Below are positions 10,803 to 22,604 of a stretch of DNA of 64,000 nt, piece by piece. Both the position numbers and the translations under genes were made by a program. Every line of letters starts with the position of its first letter. Within the stretch, counting starts at the first letter, position 1. The DNA comes from Timema cristinae (taxonomy: Eukaryota; Arthropoda; Insecta; Phasmatodea; Timematidae), in NCBI GenBank assembly GCA_039000515.1, contig JBCFYV010001001.1, forward strand, positions 11,087,373 to 11,151,372, given 5' to 3'. Below the pieces are notes generated by a model. It worked only from the letters and a program-made list of their open reading frames with translations, was not told where the DNA came from and ran no database searches.

Positions 10803-11343
10803 GAAACAAAACATCCAAACTGCACATATAGTTTGTTTGAACCAAATGTAATACAAAATATATATACACTTATATCTTGCAAACTATGCTAATACCATTA
10901 AATTGTGTTCAAAGTTTCTACACACAGCGCCAGAAGAGAAAAGCTGTGCAAGCATGCGTGTACAAGAGGTTGCATAGAAGCTAGGCGCGTGGCACTGCAC
11001 ACCTCGACATATTGTAGCATAGCAGCATAACATACCACAATTAATAGTAAACAACACACCAGTTCATATAAAAATGGGAATAGGATTTGAGGGTCATCAT
11101 TAACGGTCCTACACCACAGAAAGTGCTTGCCATTATTTATTACATGTGCAGTTCCATGCGCCTAGTTCCTATGCAACTTACTGTACACACATGTCTGCAC
11201 AGCTTTGCCCTCCCGGCGCTGTAGCCGAAGCTTTGAACACAATTTAGTGGTGTTAACATAGTTTGCAAATTGTAAGTGTATAGGAATTTTAAATTACTTT
11301 TGGTTCAAACACACCATATATGCAGTTTGGGCGTTGATTTTTC
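10803..11343. mobile_element. Foldback element with ~200-bp inverted arms
   Basis: The arm at 10803-11002 is repeated in reverse complement at 11143-11343. Shared landmarks include 'ccaaactgcacatat', 'gcaaactatgctaa', 'ttgtgttcaaag', 'gcgccagaagag' and 'ctaggcgcgtgg', each with a counterpart in the other arm at roughly 80-85% identity by eye. The ~140-bp spacer has no coding frame. A non-autonomous long-TIR DNA transposon is the likely identity. Its parent family and target duplication are unclear because the left edge merges with a TA repeat. Confidence 0.85.
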
Positions 11344-11443
11344 GAGTTAATATACATTTATATTTATTCATTTAATGTAAAAAATTAAGTCCGTGTGGAT
11401 TTTGCATCACAAAAGTCTAATTTTAATTTATTTTACAGTAGCA

Positions 11444-11666
11444 TTATTATTATTAGCACCACGTCTTACTACCCGTTCGGGTTATACGCTCTTACGCTAA
11501 TGTGTAATGGTAGGGGATTGTGAGATGAAATGAAGGACCTACAGTTTAACGTGGAATCCGAACGACGGTGGAGGCCTGGCATTCCCCACATTCACAAGAT
11601 GTCTTGTCAGAGGTGAATGAAGGGTTTGGTAATCAGATAAATCTATGCCGGGACCGAGGATTGAAC
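11444..11666 (-). mobile_element. 5'-truncated SINE A with 15-bp target-site duplication
   Basis: TTA run, reversed tail 'cgtcttactacccgttcggg' and A body, ending at the B box with the rest of the tRNA head missing. Flanks are a perfect 15-bp repeat TATTTTACAGTAGCA at 11429-11443 and 11667-11681. The 5' truncation with an intact duplication is the pattern expected of incomplete target-primed reverse transcription. Confidence 0.92.
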
Positions 11667-11799
11667 TATTTTACAGTAGCAATCTAACTTTATAAATAGT
11701 AATAGTAGATAAAAACTAATAATATACACTAATTAAAATTTTGTCCAAATACCTCCGGATATGGCCGCAATTACTTCAATTTCCACCTTGTATGTCTGT

Positions 11800-11814
11800 G
11801 TATGTATATAATAT

Positions 11815-11845
<31 letters not shown>

Positions 11846-11847
11846 AT
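11800..11847. repeat. (TA)n/(TATG)n microsatellite
   Basis: Interrupted TA/TATG run centred on 11822-11846. Confidence 0.85.
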
Positions 11848-12094
11848 TCAAATAATACTTATTGTGATACAAATTGCACTTGAACCTACTTATTTAAACT
11901 ACTTTATTTTTTACCACTAAATGAATACATTTCAACAGGAACTAAAGAACTTCACCGGTTATTTTTAGAAGTACACTAATTATTTTATTTTAGAACAACT
12001 TTAAAACTTGAGGTTAGTATTACACTCATAGGTGCTTACATGCGTTAACGCGTCACTTTAACGTTGGACTGGAGTCCCAGTGATGGGGCTTGGA

Positions 12095-12350
<256 letters not shown>

Positions 12351-12362
12351 ATGAGGCTTGGA

Positions 12363-13065
12363 ACTCAGTATGGTTCATCAATGATTTTTTTTTTCCCTCG
12401 AGGGTTTACCACCTTTCCTACACTCAAATTCCCAACCGGGATTCGAACCCCAAACTTATCATCATCCCCAGTCTAGAATATTGTGATATTGAAACCTACA
12501 CAATGCGGCCAGCGATGCGGTTTTTCATATAATAAAAATCGATCTTTAAGTTTGACGTCATGGGCTTAATATCTTCTTCCTTAAAGTGGTAGGTTATTTA
12601 TTTATAATCATTAAAAAAAAGCTGATACATGCTTGACTAATGGAAAAATTTATTTATTCCCTTGAAATATTAAATATTACACATCATTGTAATATATTCA
12701 TTAACTCTGGTGACGTGTATCGTGACGTCATCTCCACGAATCGCAATAGTAAGGGAGGTACAATTACCGTCGAGCTTGCTCTAAAGAACAACCTCCTAAA
12801 AGAGAGGCGCGGAAGATAAAGGTTTCCGTGAATTAGCATGAAACTTAAGTTGTAGCTCCCGCAACTCCCCGGAGACGTGCGCGCGCATTATCATTTACAA
12901 TGAGTCCTCGCTAGGGAGGGGAGTGGGGAGAGGGTGCTTCCGTTTCTTCCTTACGTCTTTTCTCAGCAAAAGGAAGGTGGCGGCAACGACTCCTTTTGTG
13001 TTATACAGGGTGGGAACAACAAAGGCTCGTTATATACGTGGGATCATCATCTGCATACTTCAGGA
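12363..13065. other. Intergenic; perfect CRE octamer
   Basis: No gene recognised. A TGACGTCA octamer lies at 12723-12730, close to other GTGACGT strings. A 67-codon frame at 12923-13126 runs into the 38-bp repeat and is not supported as a gene. Confidence 0.4.
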
Positions 13066-13860
13066 TCTATTCTATACAAATAATTTCAAGCATTTACTTC
13101 AGGATTCATCCTATACCATAGTTTAAAGACATTTACTTCAGGATTCATCCTATATTATAGTTTCAAGCATTAACTTCAGGATTCATCCTATACCATTGTT
13201 TCAAGAACTCACTTCAGGATCCATTCTATACCATAGTTTCAAGAATTTGCTTCAGGTTCCATCTTATATCATAGTTTCAAGAATTTAATTCAGGATCCAT
13301 CCTATACCATATTTTCAAGAATTTGCTTCAGGATCCATCCTATACCATAGTTTCAAGAATTTGCTTCAGGTTCCATCCTATACCATAATTTCAAGCATTT
13401 AGTTCAGGATCCATTCTATACCATAGTTTCAAGAATTTGATTCAGGATCCATCTTATATCATAGTTTCAAGAATTTACTTCAGGATCCATACTATACCAT
13501 AATTTCCAGAATTTAATTCAGGATCCATCCTATATCATAGTTTCAAGCATTTACTTCAGAATCCATCCTATACTGTAATTTCAAAAATTTAATTCAGGAT
13601 CCATCATACACCATTGTTTCAAAGATTTAATTCAGGATCCTTCCTATACCATAGTTTCAAGAATTTACTTCAGGATCCATCCTATACCATAATTTCAAGC
13701 ATTTACTTCAGGATCCATCCTATACATAGTTTCAAGTATTTACTTCAGGATTCATTCTATATTATAGTTTCAAGAATTTACTTCAGCATCCATCCTATAA
13801 TATAGTTTCAAGAATTTACTTCAGGATCAATTATTGATCATGCATAGTGTCAAGCATTTA
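13066..13860. repeat. 38-bp minisatellite, left part
   Basis: About 20 units of 38 bp near 'tttcaagaatttacttcagg' plus 'atccatcctataccatag'. Anchors at 13084 and 13122 confirm the period. Units vary at a few positions (ttacttca, ttgcttca, ttaattca), indicating age. The array is cut at 13860 by an inserted MITE and resumes at 14656. Confidence 0.93.
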
Positions 13861-14655
13861 CAGTCAACTCTGGTTATAATGAACCTCTATGGACTCAGAT
13901 ATTTGTTTACTATGTGCTAAGTTCACTAAAACTTATTTTTTATCTGAAAGTAGTGGGTTATTTATAAACAAAATAAGAGATCAAATACAATAGATTTTTA
14001 TTGAAATATATTAATTAATCTTAATAAAATGTTTACTGTATACTGTTTTAAATAAATATTTTTTCAAGATCTTTCTCTAGAGTCTGTGCTTTCTTCCACA
14101 ATTTATTCCACACTATCCATGCATTCAACAAAAACTAAGCTGAGTAGAAATGATTATTAATTTTTTTTTTAGTGTCATATACCCTCTCGAAGAAAAGGAT
14201 TAGTGAAAACAATTAATAAATAGCCACAAACTGTCATTCACTGTCCTGTAACTCCTGCTGTATTAATACAACTCAGAAGTTACTTTCCACAGACAAACTA
14301 AAGTATTAAAACTTAAGCCAGGTCAATGGGTTCAGTTACTGTTTAAGATCAACCCTCCCCCTCCACATTCCGTACTTTCAGTCAAGCTTTGTGCTGCCTG
14401 AACAACAACTCAGGTAGATAATCGGTGTCTTCAAGTTTAAACAACCAAAAAGTTGTGTTTTTAAATAATTATTATGTTAGAATGACATTTCTTATCGAAA
14501 GTTTCAATTTTTCTGTTCACTAAAACCCGAAGTTGAAGGTTCATTATAAACAAATATTTTAACACTCATTGAAATGTATATGGTTGGGACCAATGAATTT
14601 GGTTGACTATAGTCGAATAATCACTACAACCAAGTTCACTAAAACCAGAGTTGAC
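13861..14655. mobile_element. TA-flanked MITE (pogo/Tc1-mariner-like) in the minisatellite
   Basis: The left end CAGTCAACTCTGGTTATAAT (from 13861) is matched in reverse complement by the right end ACCAGAGTTGACTG (to 14655), giving terminal inverted repeats of about 28 bp with some mismatches. TA lies on both sides (13859-13860 and 14656-14657), the standard target of Tc1/mariner/pogo elements. The interior has no transposase frame. Minisatellite units resume directly on the right, which fixes the insertion precisely. Confidence 0.9.
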
Positions 14656-14657
14656 TG

Positions 14658-14940
14658 TACTATAGTTTCAAGAATTTACTTAAAGATCCTTCCAATCATT
14701 TGCTAGCATTTAATTCAGTACAACGAATTTACTTAAGGATCAAGCATTTACTTCAGGATCTAGGATTTACTTTATGTTCAAGCGTTTATATCATGATTTA
14801 ACATTTACTTCAGAAGCTGGTATTTATTTCTTAATTCGGCGTTTAATTGAAGATAGATAATTTACTTCCCGATCCAGCATTTACTTTATGTTCAAGAGTT
14901 TACATCTGGATACAGCATTTACTTCAGGGCAAAGGAATAG
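14658..14940. repeat. Minisatellite remnant right of the MITE
   Basis: 'tatagtttcaagaatttact' continues the 38-bp array, then decays into units of irregular length ('catttacttcaggatc', 'agcatttactttatgttcaa'). The right edge is gradual. Confidence 0.75.
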
Positions 14941-15134
14941 GTCAAGAGAAGGACATATAAATTAAAAGTTACAAGCATAACCAAAACTAAAGAACGTTAT
15001 TACTACTATGTATAAAATAAGGTAGGAGAGTTATCTATGCATACCTTAGAATTATGGGATGAAAAGTTTTCTTAAGATATTTTAAGTTTAAGTGCATGTT
15101 TTCACTCAACTCAAAATATTTATTAGAAATGTTA

Positions 15135-15393
15135 TTTTATTAATTTAGCACCACGTAATACTACTCGTTCAGGTTATACGCTTAAGTACTAATTACACTA
15201 ATGGGTTAGGAATTGGGAAAATTTAATATAGAAGAATCGAACACACATTGCGTAGAGGGAGAGTGGAAAACCATTTAGAAAAAACCACCCCTGTTCACCC
15301 GACCAAGATTCTAATCTCAATCTTCCCGTCCTTGTCAGTCTAGTTCAACACGAAACTAGTGCGTTATCCAACTATGACACCTAGTTGGGTGTG
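15135..15393 (-). mobile_element. SINE family B with 11-bp target-site duplication
   Basis: Reversed tail ('cgtaatactactcgttcagg'), body and a decayed head. Perfect flanks TAGAAATGTTA at 15124-15134 and 15394-15404. The body and both boxes carry several substitutions, so it is older than the copies at 42.9 or 60.7 kb even though its flanks survive. Confidence 0.9.
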
Positions 15394-15427
15394 TAGAAAT
15401 GTTAAATATAATATATTAAAATAAATG

Positions 15428-15511
15428 TCAGAGAGATCTGCTTTCCCATAAAGTCTCAGAGAGATCTGCTTTCCCATAACGTCTCAGAGAGATCTGCTTT
15501 CCCATAAAGCT
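15428..15511. repeat. 28-bp direct repeat, three copies
   Basis: 'tcagagagatctgctttccc' plus 'ataaagtc' begins at 15428, 15456 and 15484 with almost no divergence. This is a small recent tandem triplication. Confidence 0.93.
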
Positions 15512-15949
15512 GCTCCTCTGGAGCTACCCTGGGACTTTGACGTTAATTTACACGTTTCTTAACTAGATGTTGCATCATCCAGAGTTGTTGGTTGTGGTTG
15601 TGGTTGGCGTACAAGTTGAAGTATTACATAACAAGATTCAAATAAATAGTACAATGTACCAACGTTACAATGCCGGTTATTACCAAATAATAAAGAAAAC
15701 GGAAGAATTTAAACATTATATTGATCAAATACAAAAGTATATAATAGATTTTTTCAATAATTGATTAGTTTCAAATCTTTATTCAATATAAGAATACAAG
15801 TTTCAAGTATGAGAAAAAATACGTTCACATATATTTTTCTGTCTGCCTGTCTGTATGTATGTGTCTTACAACCCTTCAGTAACATCCACCAATTCAAATA
15901 AATAGGATTGAGACAAAAAAAAATATTTTAAAGTAAATTTATTTGTACT
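15512..15949. other. Intergenic, no supported gene
   Basis: A 65-codon frame (15567-15764) has no recognisable motif. Nothing else seen. Confidence 0.4.
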
Positions 15950-16090
15950 TAAGTTGAGAGGGAGTGAGAAACAATTTAGGAATAAACCACATCAGTACAA
16001 CTAGCTGGGGTTCAAACCTCAAACTTAACGTCAACAACCAATCAGACAAGATGAGACTAGTGCTTTTATCCACGTGCCAACTGGTTTGTG
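15950..16090 (-). mobile_element. SINE family C fragment
   Basis: Body 'agggagtgagaaacaattta', 'cagtacaactagctggggtt' and B-box complement 'ggttcaaacctcaaac' are recognisable; the tail is missing. Confidence 0.5.
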
Positions 16091-16435
16091 AAATAAACTT
16101 AGTAAAAATTAAAAATAGATTAATAAAACATGTTTTATAAAAGCTCATTCGGGAAAAAAATGTTTCAAAGGATTTGATTGAAAAACTCTAGACCTTAAAT
16201 TTAACGTATAAATATTTTAACATATTAACTACATGCCATGCTCACTGATGGGGAGGATTAACTTTATTATTTAAATAGTTTGACTCAGCTTTTCATGTTA
16301 CATTTTGAACCCAAAACATTAAATAAATGTTATCATGAAAGTTTGTGCGCCTTAAATACAGTACTATTCACGTGTCGTAATTTTTTCTATGGCACTAGGA
16401 ACTTGAAAGCTCATTGCCGCACTTGTACGCCCCCT

Positions 16436-17030
16436 ACCTATATCTTAGGATAGTTCTATCCAGTCCACCTCATTATATCCTGTCTCTTTCAGGTCCATTC
16501 TAATGTCATCCTCCCATTTGCGTCTACAGTAGCCCCATGCCTTCTTTGGTGCTGACTGACAGCTCACAACTGACAGATAAAAGCTTTGAAAAGTTACCAG
16601 ACCAAATTATGTATCCCTACGCCGAACCATATGATCTGCAAAAACGTGTGTTTAACAGCTGTCACTTCTGTCGGTCAAAATTTAGGTATATACCTAAATG
16701 TTAACTGTCAGAAATCAGCTGTGAGCTGTCAGTCAGTACCAAATAAGCCATGGGGCTACTGTAGGTCTTCCCAGTGGTATCTTCATATTGTGTTTACCAT
16801 TTTAAAAACTTGAACAAGGTTCTAGATTTTTTCCATTCGCCTGCATGTCCTGCTCATAGTAATCTGCGTGATTTTACCAACATATCAATGACTTGTGATG
16901 AATAACTCTTCAAGTCATCATTATGTAACCTCCTCTATTCCCCAGTATCTTCATCCCTTTTTTTGAACCAAATATTTTCCTAAGTACTTTATTTTCAAAC
17001 ACCTTAAATTATTTTCGTCATGTAAGATAA
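16436..17030 (-). pseudogene. LINE pol C-terminal fragment, split by a MITE
   Basis: On the minus strand, pieces translate with frame breaks to the region downstream of a LINE reverse transcriptase. It aligns base by base with the fragment at 24985-25395 ('cagtatcttcatccc', 'gatgaataactcttcaagtc', 'gtcctcccatttgcgtct'). That better copy shows FGSKADEDTEE, IVRVIESRRLR and a GR..WED-type stretch. A 235-bp MITE interrupts it at 16527. It ends with one copy of the 46-bp repeat unit near 16440-16490. Non-functional. Confidence 0.7.
16527..16761. mobile_element. 235-bp MITE, CAGTAGCCCCATG termini, TA target
   Basis: The left terminus CAGTAGCCCCATG is perfectly matched by CATGGGGCTACTG at the right. 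The inverted repeat continues imperfectly for about 40 bp through 'ctgactgacagctcaca'. TA lies on each side (16525-16526 and 16762-16763). There is no coding capacity. A right-truncated relative lies at 35808-35960. Confidence 0.92.
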
Positions 17031-17278
17031 AAGACCACGATACACACAAACATAGAGAAACGCCGATAGTATTATTGTTTTGTATATTGTTAAGTCTTAC
17101 ATTCCTGGACAGCAGACGAGATGTTAACTACTTACTGACCGAATAATACATGCATATCCTGACTGTATTATTTTACTAATTTCCACATTAATATCGTTTA
17201 AACTCACTAATTATGTCGCATAATCTCTAAATCTTTACGTATCGTAGGATACAAAAAAATAAAATTAAGATGTTTATT

Positions 17279-17510
17279 TTCACCGCGTACTAGTACAAGA
17301 CTAGATTATAAGCATTTAATTATACTAATGGAGGAGAGATGATAAAGATAGTTTGGAGGAAATATAACCGCATTTAAGTGGAGAGAGAGTGTAAAATAAT
17401 TTAGAAAAAATCTCTTAAATATAATTAACCAGAATTTGAATCCCGACTCTCCTATAACCAGTAAACTAGACTAAGCCATTTTGACATTTAGTCCGCACGC
17501 CCAGCAATAC
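17279..17510 (-). mobile_element. SINE family C, degraded
   Basis: 'caccgcgtactagtacaaga' (tail), 'gagagagtgtaaaataattt' (body), 'cagaatttgaatcccgactc' (B-box complement). Many substitutions and no target duplication found. Confidence 0.55.
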
Positions 17511-18113
17511 GGGTGAAAATGTGACTGTCCAATAAGGTTGTATTTTTATAACACGTTTTAACTTATTATTTTTTAAATAAAATAAGAACATCCCATTTTT
17601 GTATTTAGCTCAAAAGTAATTACTTTACTTCATCATTTAAAGCACACGACTATTTCACTTAAAACAAGGAGAGCCAAATATTTTAGACTCTAATTATAAC
17701 GAAGTTGTGATAATGGCAACATCCCGCTAAGCAAAATGGTACAGAAGATTATATTTTAGAGGGCTTTATAAAAAAAATCCAATTAATAAATACATGTATT
17801 CAGATTAACGGATGTTCTTTAATATATATATTTTTTGTTAACTGTGCGAAATGAATTAAGAATCTCTTTGGTCTGAATAGGGGTGACTAGAACGAGAGGC
17901 CAAAAGGGAGCTGGGCTTTAAACGCCCCCATCCATCCCAATCCTTCATCTCCTTTAACCTCTACTGTTTTTCTTTAAATCCTACTAAAACAAATCGTTAT
18001 TAAAAAAATATATAGAGTAGCTTATTTGTTTGTTCACGGCTTCTCTTCACAAGTTTGTCTCAAATAAAACACCCCCATGTTTTTCCGCAAGTTCTTATCT
18101 TTATTGAATTTAT

Positions 18114-18114
<1 letters not shown>
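17511..18114. other. Intergenic, nothing recognised
   Basis: AT-rich sequence without repeat or gene signal. Confidence 0.5.
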
Positions 18115-18189
<75 letters not shown>

Positions 18190-18190
18190 A
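18115..18190. repeat. (TA)n microsatellite, Helitron target
   Basis: About 75 bp of TA. A TA-rich stub resumes at 21905 on the other side of the Helitron, so the element inserted into or beside this array. Confidence 0.93.
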
Positions 18191-19144
18191 CTAGTGGACC
18201 CGACAGACGTTGTCCTGCCCGAACGTTGGCTTTTCGTTTGGGTGGCATAATTGATTTCGATAATAAAACAAACACACTGTGATCATCACAATTACAAATT
18301 CACAATGAACTTCCAATTAGTGAGTTACACAAATATTAAAAATTCAGGGTTTGTCAAGAAACATACAAAATAAAACATATTTTCTTTCCTCAAAATCAAC
18401 TATATTGAGACAATAGTACATTACAAATATTTTGTTTCACAGTAATGAAAATGCTTTCCCATTCCGTCTGTTGTTTCTGAAACTAATAAATTATACTTAG
18501 AATAGGAACTGCTAGAAACTTATACATACATGGTATCCATTATTAAAAATAATAATATATCGAATAGTGATCCCTATAATTTTTGGAATTTCGCCCACAA
18601 CTCCACAAATAGCAGCTGTATCGAAAAAAATTGCAAAGCTTGCTTACAAATTTGTATGCCGGGTACAGCTAATTTTATTTTACTGACGTACCTTCAAATA
18701 TGACAAATGTCAAATTACTTTTTAATTGTTTCTATTTTCATAGTGCAAAAGATATACTGTTTTGGGCCTAGAACCTTTACGGGCTTAACAGAACAACTTA
18801 CCTATATACGTACCATCTAAATAGTATATACTTGTTGTACGAAGTACATACTATTTCGATGATACGTACAGTCAGCTGCATAGAAACCTCACCCCCTCTT
18901 ATACCTAAGTTGTGATGTTATAAAAACTGTCCGACAAAATCAATAACGTTTTGTTTTGTTTTTATCTTAATGCGAGTTGATGAACAATGTTTTTCGTATA
19001 ATCCCTGAGGTGTATAAATGAACAGATTGATGTGTAATATAGTTAATCAACGATATTAATTTTTGTTTGAAGACACGTGCAGTGATATCATAGCGATGCA
19101 TTGCTGTTTGACCTGGCAATAACAAAATTTTAATTTCATCTCAG

Positions 19145-20747
19145 TTAGGATTGCACGTAAATGTAATGAACAAATCTGGTCGGCCGCACGCGCGCACGAA
19201 AGTCATGGCGTCTTGAATGTATTCTTGCATATGACGCGGCTACCAATATATGATGATGAAAGAATATATGTGGTAACGATGTCATTGCTGTTAGTGGTTC
19301 CATCAACGTTACCGTGACAATAGCATCACGCAAATGAATGTACTCCTCAGAACGCATCTTCACTTGATTATACTTGATGTACCGTAATCGCTCGCTTTCA
19401 ATTTTCGCATACATATCAACGATGTATTGATGAACAGCTGGTGGCATCGGAGAATGTTGTTGTCTTCATTGGCACGAATCATCAACCGATATGCGTAGAA
19501 GTTCATCGCGCTCACTTTCTTGTTGGTTTCTGCACCAGCAAAGTAAAAATATAAATAAAACTAAAAGAAATTAATCTTACAGAAAAAGAAAAAGTAAATA
19601 ATATGTAGATTGTACCTGTCACTGGATTTATTTGTTTGATGTTAAAATGATATCCATCTTCTCCTTCCCAAAATATAAACGGATATTTCAAAGCGTCGTA
19701 AGAACGATGACTGTCTTGAATTGTGTGAACCGTGTTATCTCTCTGTGTTGGATCCGTATATCTCGACGTTCATATGCGTCGCCAACCATAACAACTGCAT
19801 CTTCATTAACGGTGTGTGAATTGTATCGGCCCGCATGCTCTCCAAATGGTACTCTGTCTGCTTTATTGACGATCATGTATTTGGGTCGTTTTGCAGTCGG
19901 TTTGAAACGGTATAAAACAACTGGACCAAATGGTTGTGATTTCACAAAATCGGTTCCATAGTCGCCACAGTTTCTCGCTCCTCCATCTACTCGATGTGGT
20001 TGTACTGGCAGCGTACGTTTATTTGTTGCTCCTCATCGCCCATGAAGTAGATTTGCAAGAATTTTGGATCGGCATCAGGCATTGAGATTTAAGAACCTAT
20101 TTGATGATATACTTGGCCCTGAATCTTAAACGTTGATTCAAAATTGCGACCATCCTCATTCTGAACGATTTTTGTTGCTCCAAATGATGTCATTTGGAAG
20201 CAAGAATTGAATTTGTGAATTTTACGTAAAAACCATTTTGATTGAGATGTGGCTCCAGCCAATTGTGTTTTCAATGGTTCTGGCGGCGAATTCAATGGTG
20301 GAAGTACAACTTTTCCAGACGTGCAGCAGAAACCGGCTGATTCACCTTTGTATTTGAATGCATGGCAGATTGGCATTCTTTGTCCATAGCGCCGCTGACA
20401 ATTTGTGAATGTGACGAATAGTCGATGTCCGACTCATATTCGAACGCAAGACGGAGAAGTGATGCGCGTGTTAATGCGCGATGTACTTGCAGGCGCTGTG
20501 GACCATGTGCTCTGTGTGCGTCAGTGGCTCATTGACGTGCCTGTCTTTGTCTCAATGCATTAGCTCGAAGGCATTCGTTGCGTTGCTGTTGACTTTCATT
20601 TGCACGTGTGTTTGCAACCTGGACTCTTAAATTTGCATTGTCTGTCAATTGATCTTCTGCCGTTCGATTTAACCGACAGGTGTGGATTATTTGTGAATTC
20701 TGTGTACGTCGACCAATATTTCCTTCTCTTCCACGAAGATGTGGCAT
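19145..20747 (-). pseudogene. Helitron Rep/helicase N-terminal region, broken
   Basis: On the minus strand, consecutive frames appear in the order expected of a Helitron replicase. First comes a basic N-terminus with Arg/Gln-rich coil (20747 to 20529). Next is a Cys-containing linker with CHAFKYKGESAGFCC and FNSCFQMTSFGATK (20376 to 20089), then a segment with ADRVPFGEHAGRYNSHT and VVMVGD (19945 to 19688). Last is the start of the Helitron-like N domain with QYIVDMYAKIESERLRYIK and RSEEYIHLRDAIV (19447 to about 19300). These motifs are characteristic of the family; the full protein normally continues to a catalytic HUH/Y2 Rep domain and a Pif1-like helicase. Both are absent, and the frame shifts or stops repeatedly, so no active enzyme is made. 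Confidence 0.88.
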
Positions 20748-21144
20748 TGTTCTTTAATAAACACACACCTAAATATAAGCAACTTATATTTGAATTTTAT
20801 GGATTACATGTTGTTTTTTTTCGATGAAACGTTTAACACTCCGTAAATTATATAAAATCATCGACACAAATAAGCACTTAAAATAAAAATTTGCAGGTTA
20901 GATTAATTGTCATTGAATACGCATGTATATAATTTAAATTTATAGAAGATCATGTAAGATATTCACTTCAACACATTACCTTACACATTTTCCCAATGTA
21001 TGTATTTGAGTACACTTGATGAAAAATTAACTCAATATTCACGCGATTGTGATACATGGATTATCGAAACACGTCGTACAGAAATTGAAATGTCAAAACA
21101 ACGCCAAGCCACGACGCAAGAGACTTGCGCATGTATTGATGCGT

Positions 21145-21590
21145 ACGTCAAATACCACAGAATTCGAAATCAATGCCACCTATGTTACACAAACATAACT
21201 AATGAATTATTCTCAGAAGTTCAATTGTGTGTAACGTCAAATACCACAGAATTCGAAATCAATGCCACCTATTGGTACACAAATCTAACTATGAATTATT
21301 CTCAGAAGTTCAATTATGTGTACGTCAAATACCACAGAATTCGAAATCAATGCCACCTATGTTACACAAACATAACTATGAATTATTCTCAGAAGTTCAA
21401 TTATGGTACGTCAAATACCACAGAATTCGAAATCAATGCCACCTATTGGTACACAAATATAACTATGAATTATTCTCAGAAGTTCAATTATGTGTACGTC
21501 AAATACCACAGAATTCGAAATCAATGCCACCTATTGGTACACAAATATAACTATGAATTATTCTCAGAAGTTCAATTATTCACTATTCAG
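21145..21590. repeat. 88-bp tandem repeat inside the Helitron
   Basis: Five copies starting at about 21145, 21234, 21322, 21408 and 21496 (86-89 bp spacing). Each has 'acgtcaaataccacagaatt', 'cgaaatcaatgccacctat' and 'tgaattattctcagaagttc'. Because unit length is not a multiple of three, the 222-codon frame over it is a repeat artefact that cycles through shifted readings. Copies are more than 90% alike, so the expansion is younger than the Rep decay. Confidence 0.93.
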
Positions 21591-22020
21591 AAGGTTTTAA
21601 CGGTCAATTATTCATATTATATTCATTATTATATATATTGGGGGGAGGGGGGGGGATTGAAATTGTGAGGTTACATGTTCTGATATGCAAAAAATCTTTA
21701 AAAAAATCCCCTCAAATAAATTCCCTAAAAAATAAAAATAAATCCTAGAACCCGATTGCAGCGCCACCTACCGGGTTCAATTGTGAATCAAAACCATCCA
21801 TGGACCCACATAAACACACAAAAAAAATTTCATCAAAATCGGTCCAACCGTTTAGGAGGAGTTCAGTGACATACACACGTACAGAAGAATTATATATATT
21901 AAGATATATATTCACAATATTATATTAGGATTCAAATTCTATAAAGTGTGTTTTACCATTACCTCTGATTGTTCCTCGAGCTACAGCCGAAATGTTATGA
22001 TATATTTAGTTGTTGTTTTT

Positions 22021-22231
22021 TAGCACAGCGTCTTAATACCCGTTTGAGATATAGAAGGTTGAATTTAGAAGAAGTGAACCCACATTTGTGTGGATGGAGA
22101 TTGGAAAACCATTTAGTGAAAACCACTCCAGTTCACCTGAACGAGATTCTAGCCTCGATCTCCCCGTCCCTGGTAGTCTAGCTTAACACGTAAATTAGCG
22201 CGTTAACTAAATACTGCATGGAGGCGGGTTT
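22021..22231 (-). mobile_element. SINE family B, degraded
   Basis: Reversed tail 'gcacagcgtcttaatacccg', body 'ttggaaaaccatttagtgaa', head ending 'ctgcatggaggcggg'. It has an internal deletion next to the tail and no clear target duplication. Confidence 0.65.
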
Positions 22232-22604
22232 TATTTTAGTTAAAACTTCCTATTGTGTTTAAAGGTTATATGGCCATACCTCTAAATGAAACTACGATTT
22301 TATTTTAAAATTAAATTTAAGGGTAGTTTGATAATGAATCATTTTTAAATATTTAAAATTTTAGAAACTGACTGTAGCAATTTTATTTAAAATGTATATC
22401 AGGGTTGTATGTGTTTTACATGATAAATAACACAGTATTATTGTTGTGTTTTTTTAGAGAAAAATTCATTTGATCGTAATTTATTCACCGATTTTTTAAA
22501 AAAAATATTTTTTTATTTTCCAAACCATGATAATCTATACGAGAAATATATATGATTGTGTCGTACCATTAGCTCTGAGTTAATTTGTGTATTATTATTT
22601 TTGA

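Larger units (their letters stand above)
18191..21904 (-). mobile_element. Helitron, internally deleted, minus strand
   Basis: The element runs right to left. Its 5' end is TC (complement of 21903-21904), preceded by A. Its 3' end is CTAG (18191-18194), followed by T. This is the A|TC...CTRR|T arrangement of Helitrons, without target-site duplication. A 3'-proximal palindrome (GACA...TGTC, GGAC...GTCC) lies just inside the CTAG end at about 18196-18215. The interior holds Rep-domain coding fragments in the same orientation (19145-20747). At 3.7 kb it is too short for a complete Rep/helicase and no helicase sequence is seen. A tandem 88-bp array lies between the 5' end and the coding region. 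Confidence 0.88.

Noticed and set aside
16586..16813. 75-codon frame across the MITE
   Set aside because: It spans a MITE terminal repeat and LINE debris; no family resemblance.
21000..21668. 222-codon plus-strand reading frame, the longest outside the receptors
   Set aside because: It is mostly the 88-bp tandem array of the Helitron read through; the same peptides recur in shifted frames and nothing resembles a protein family.
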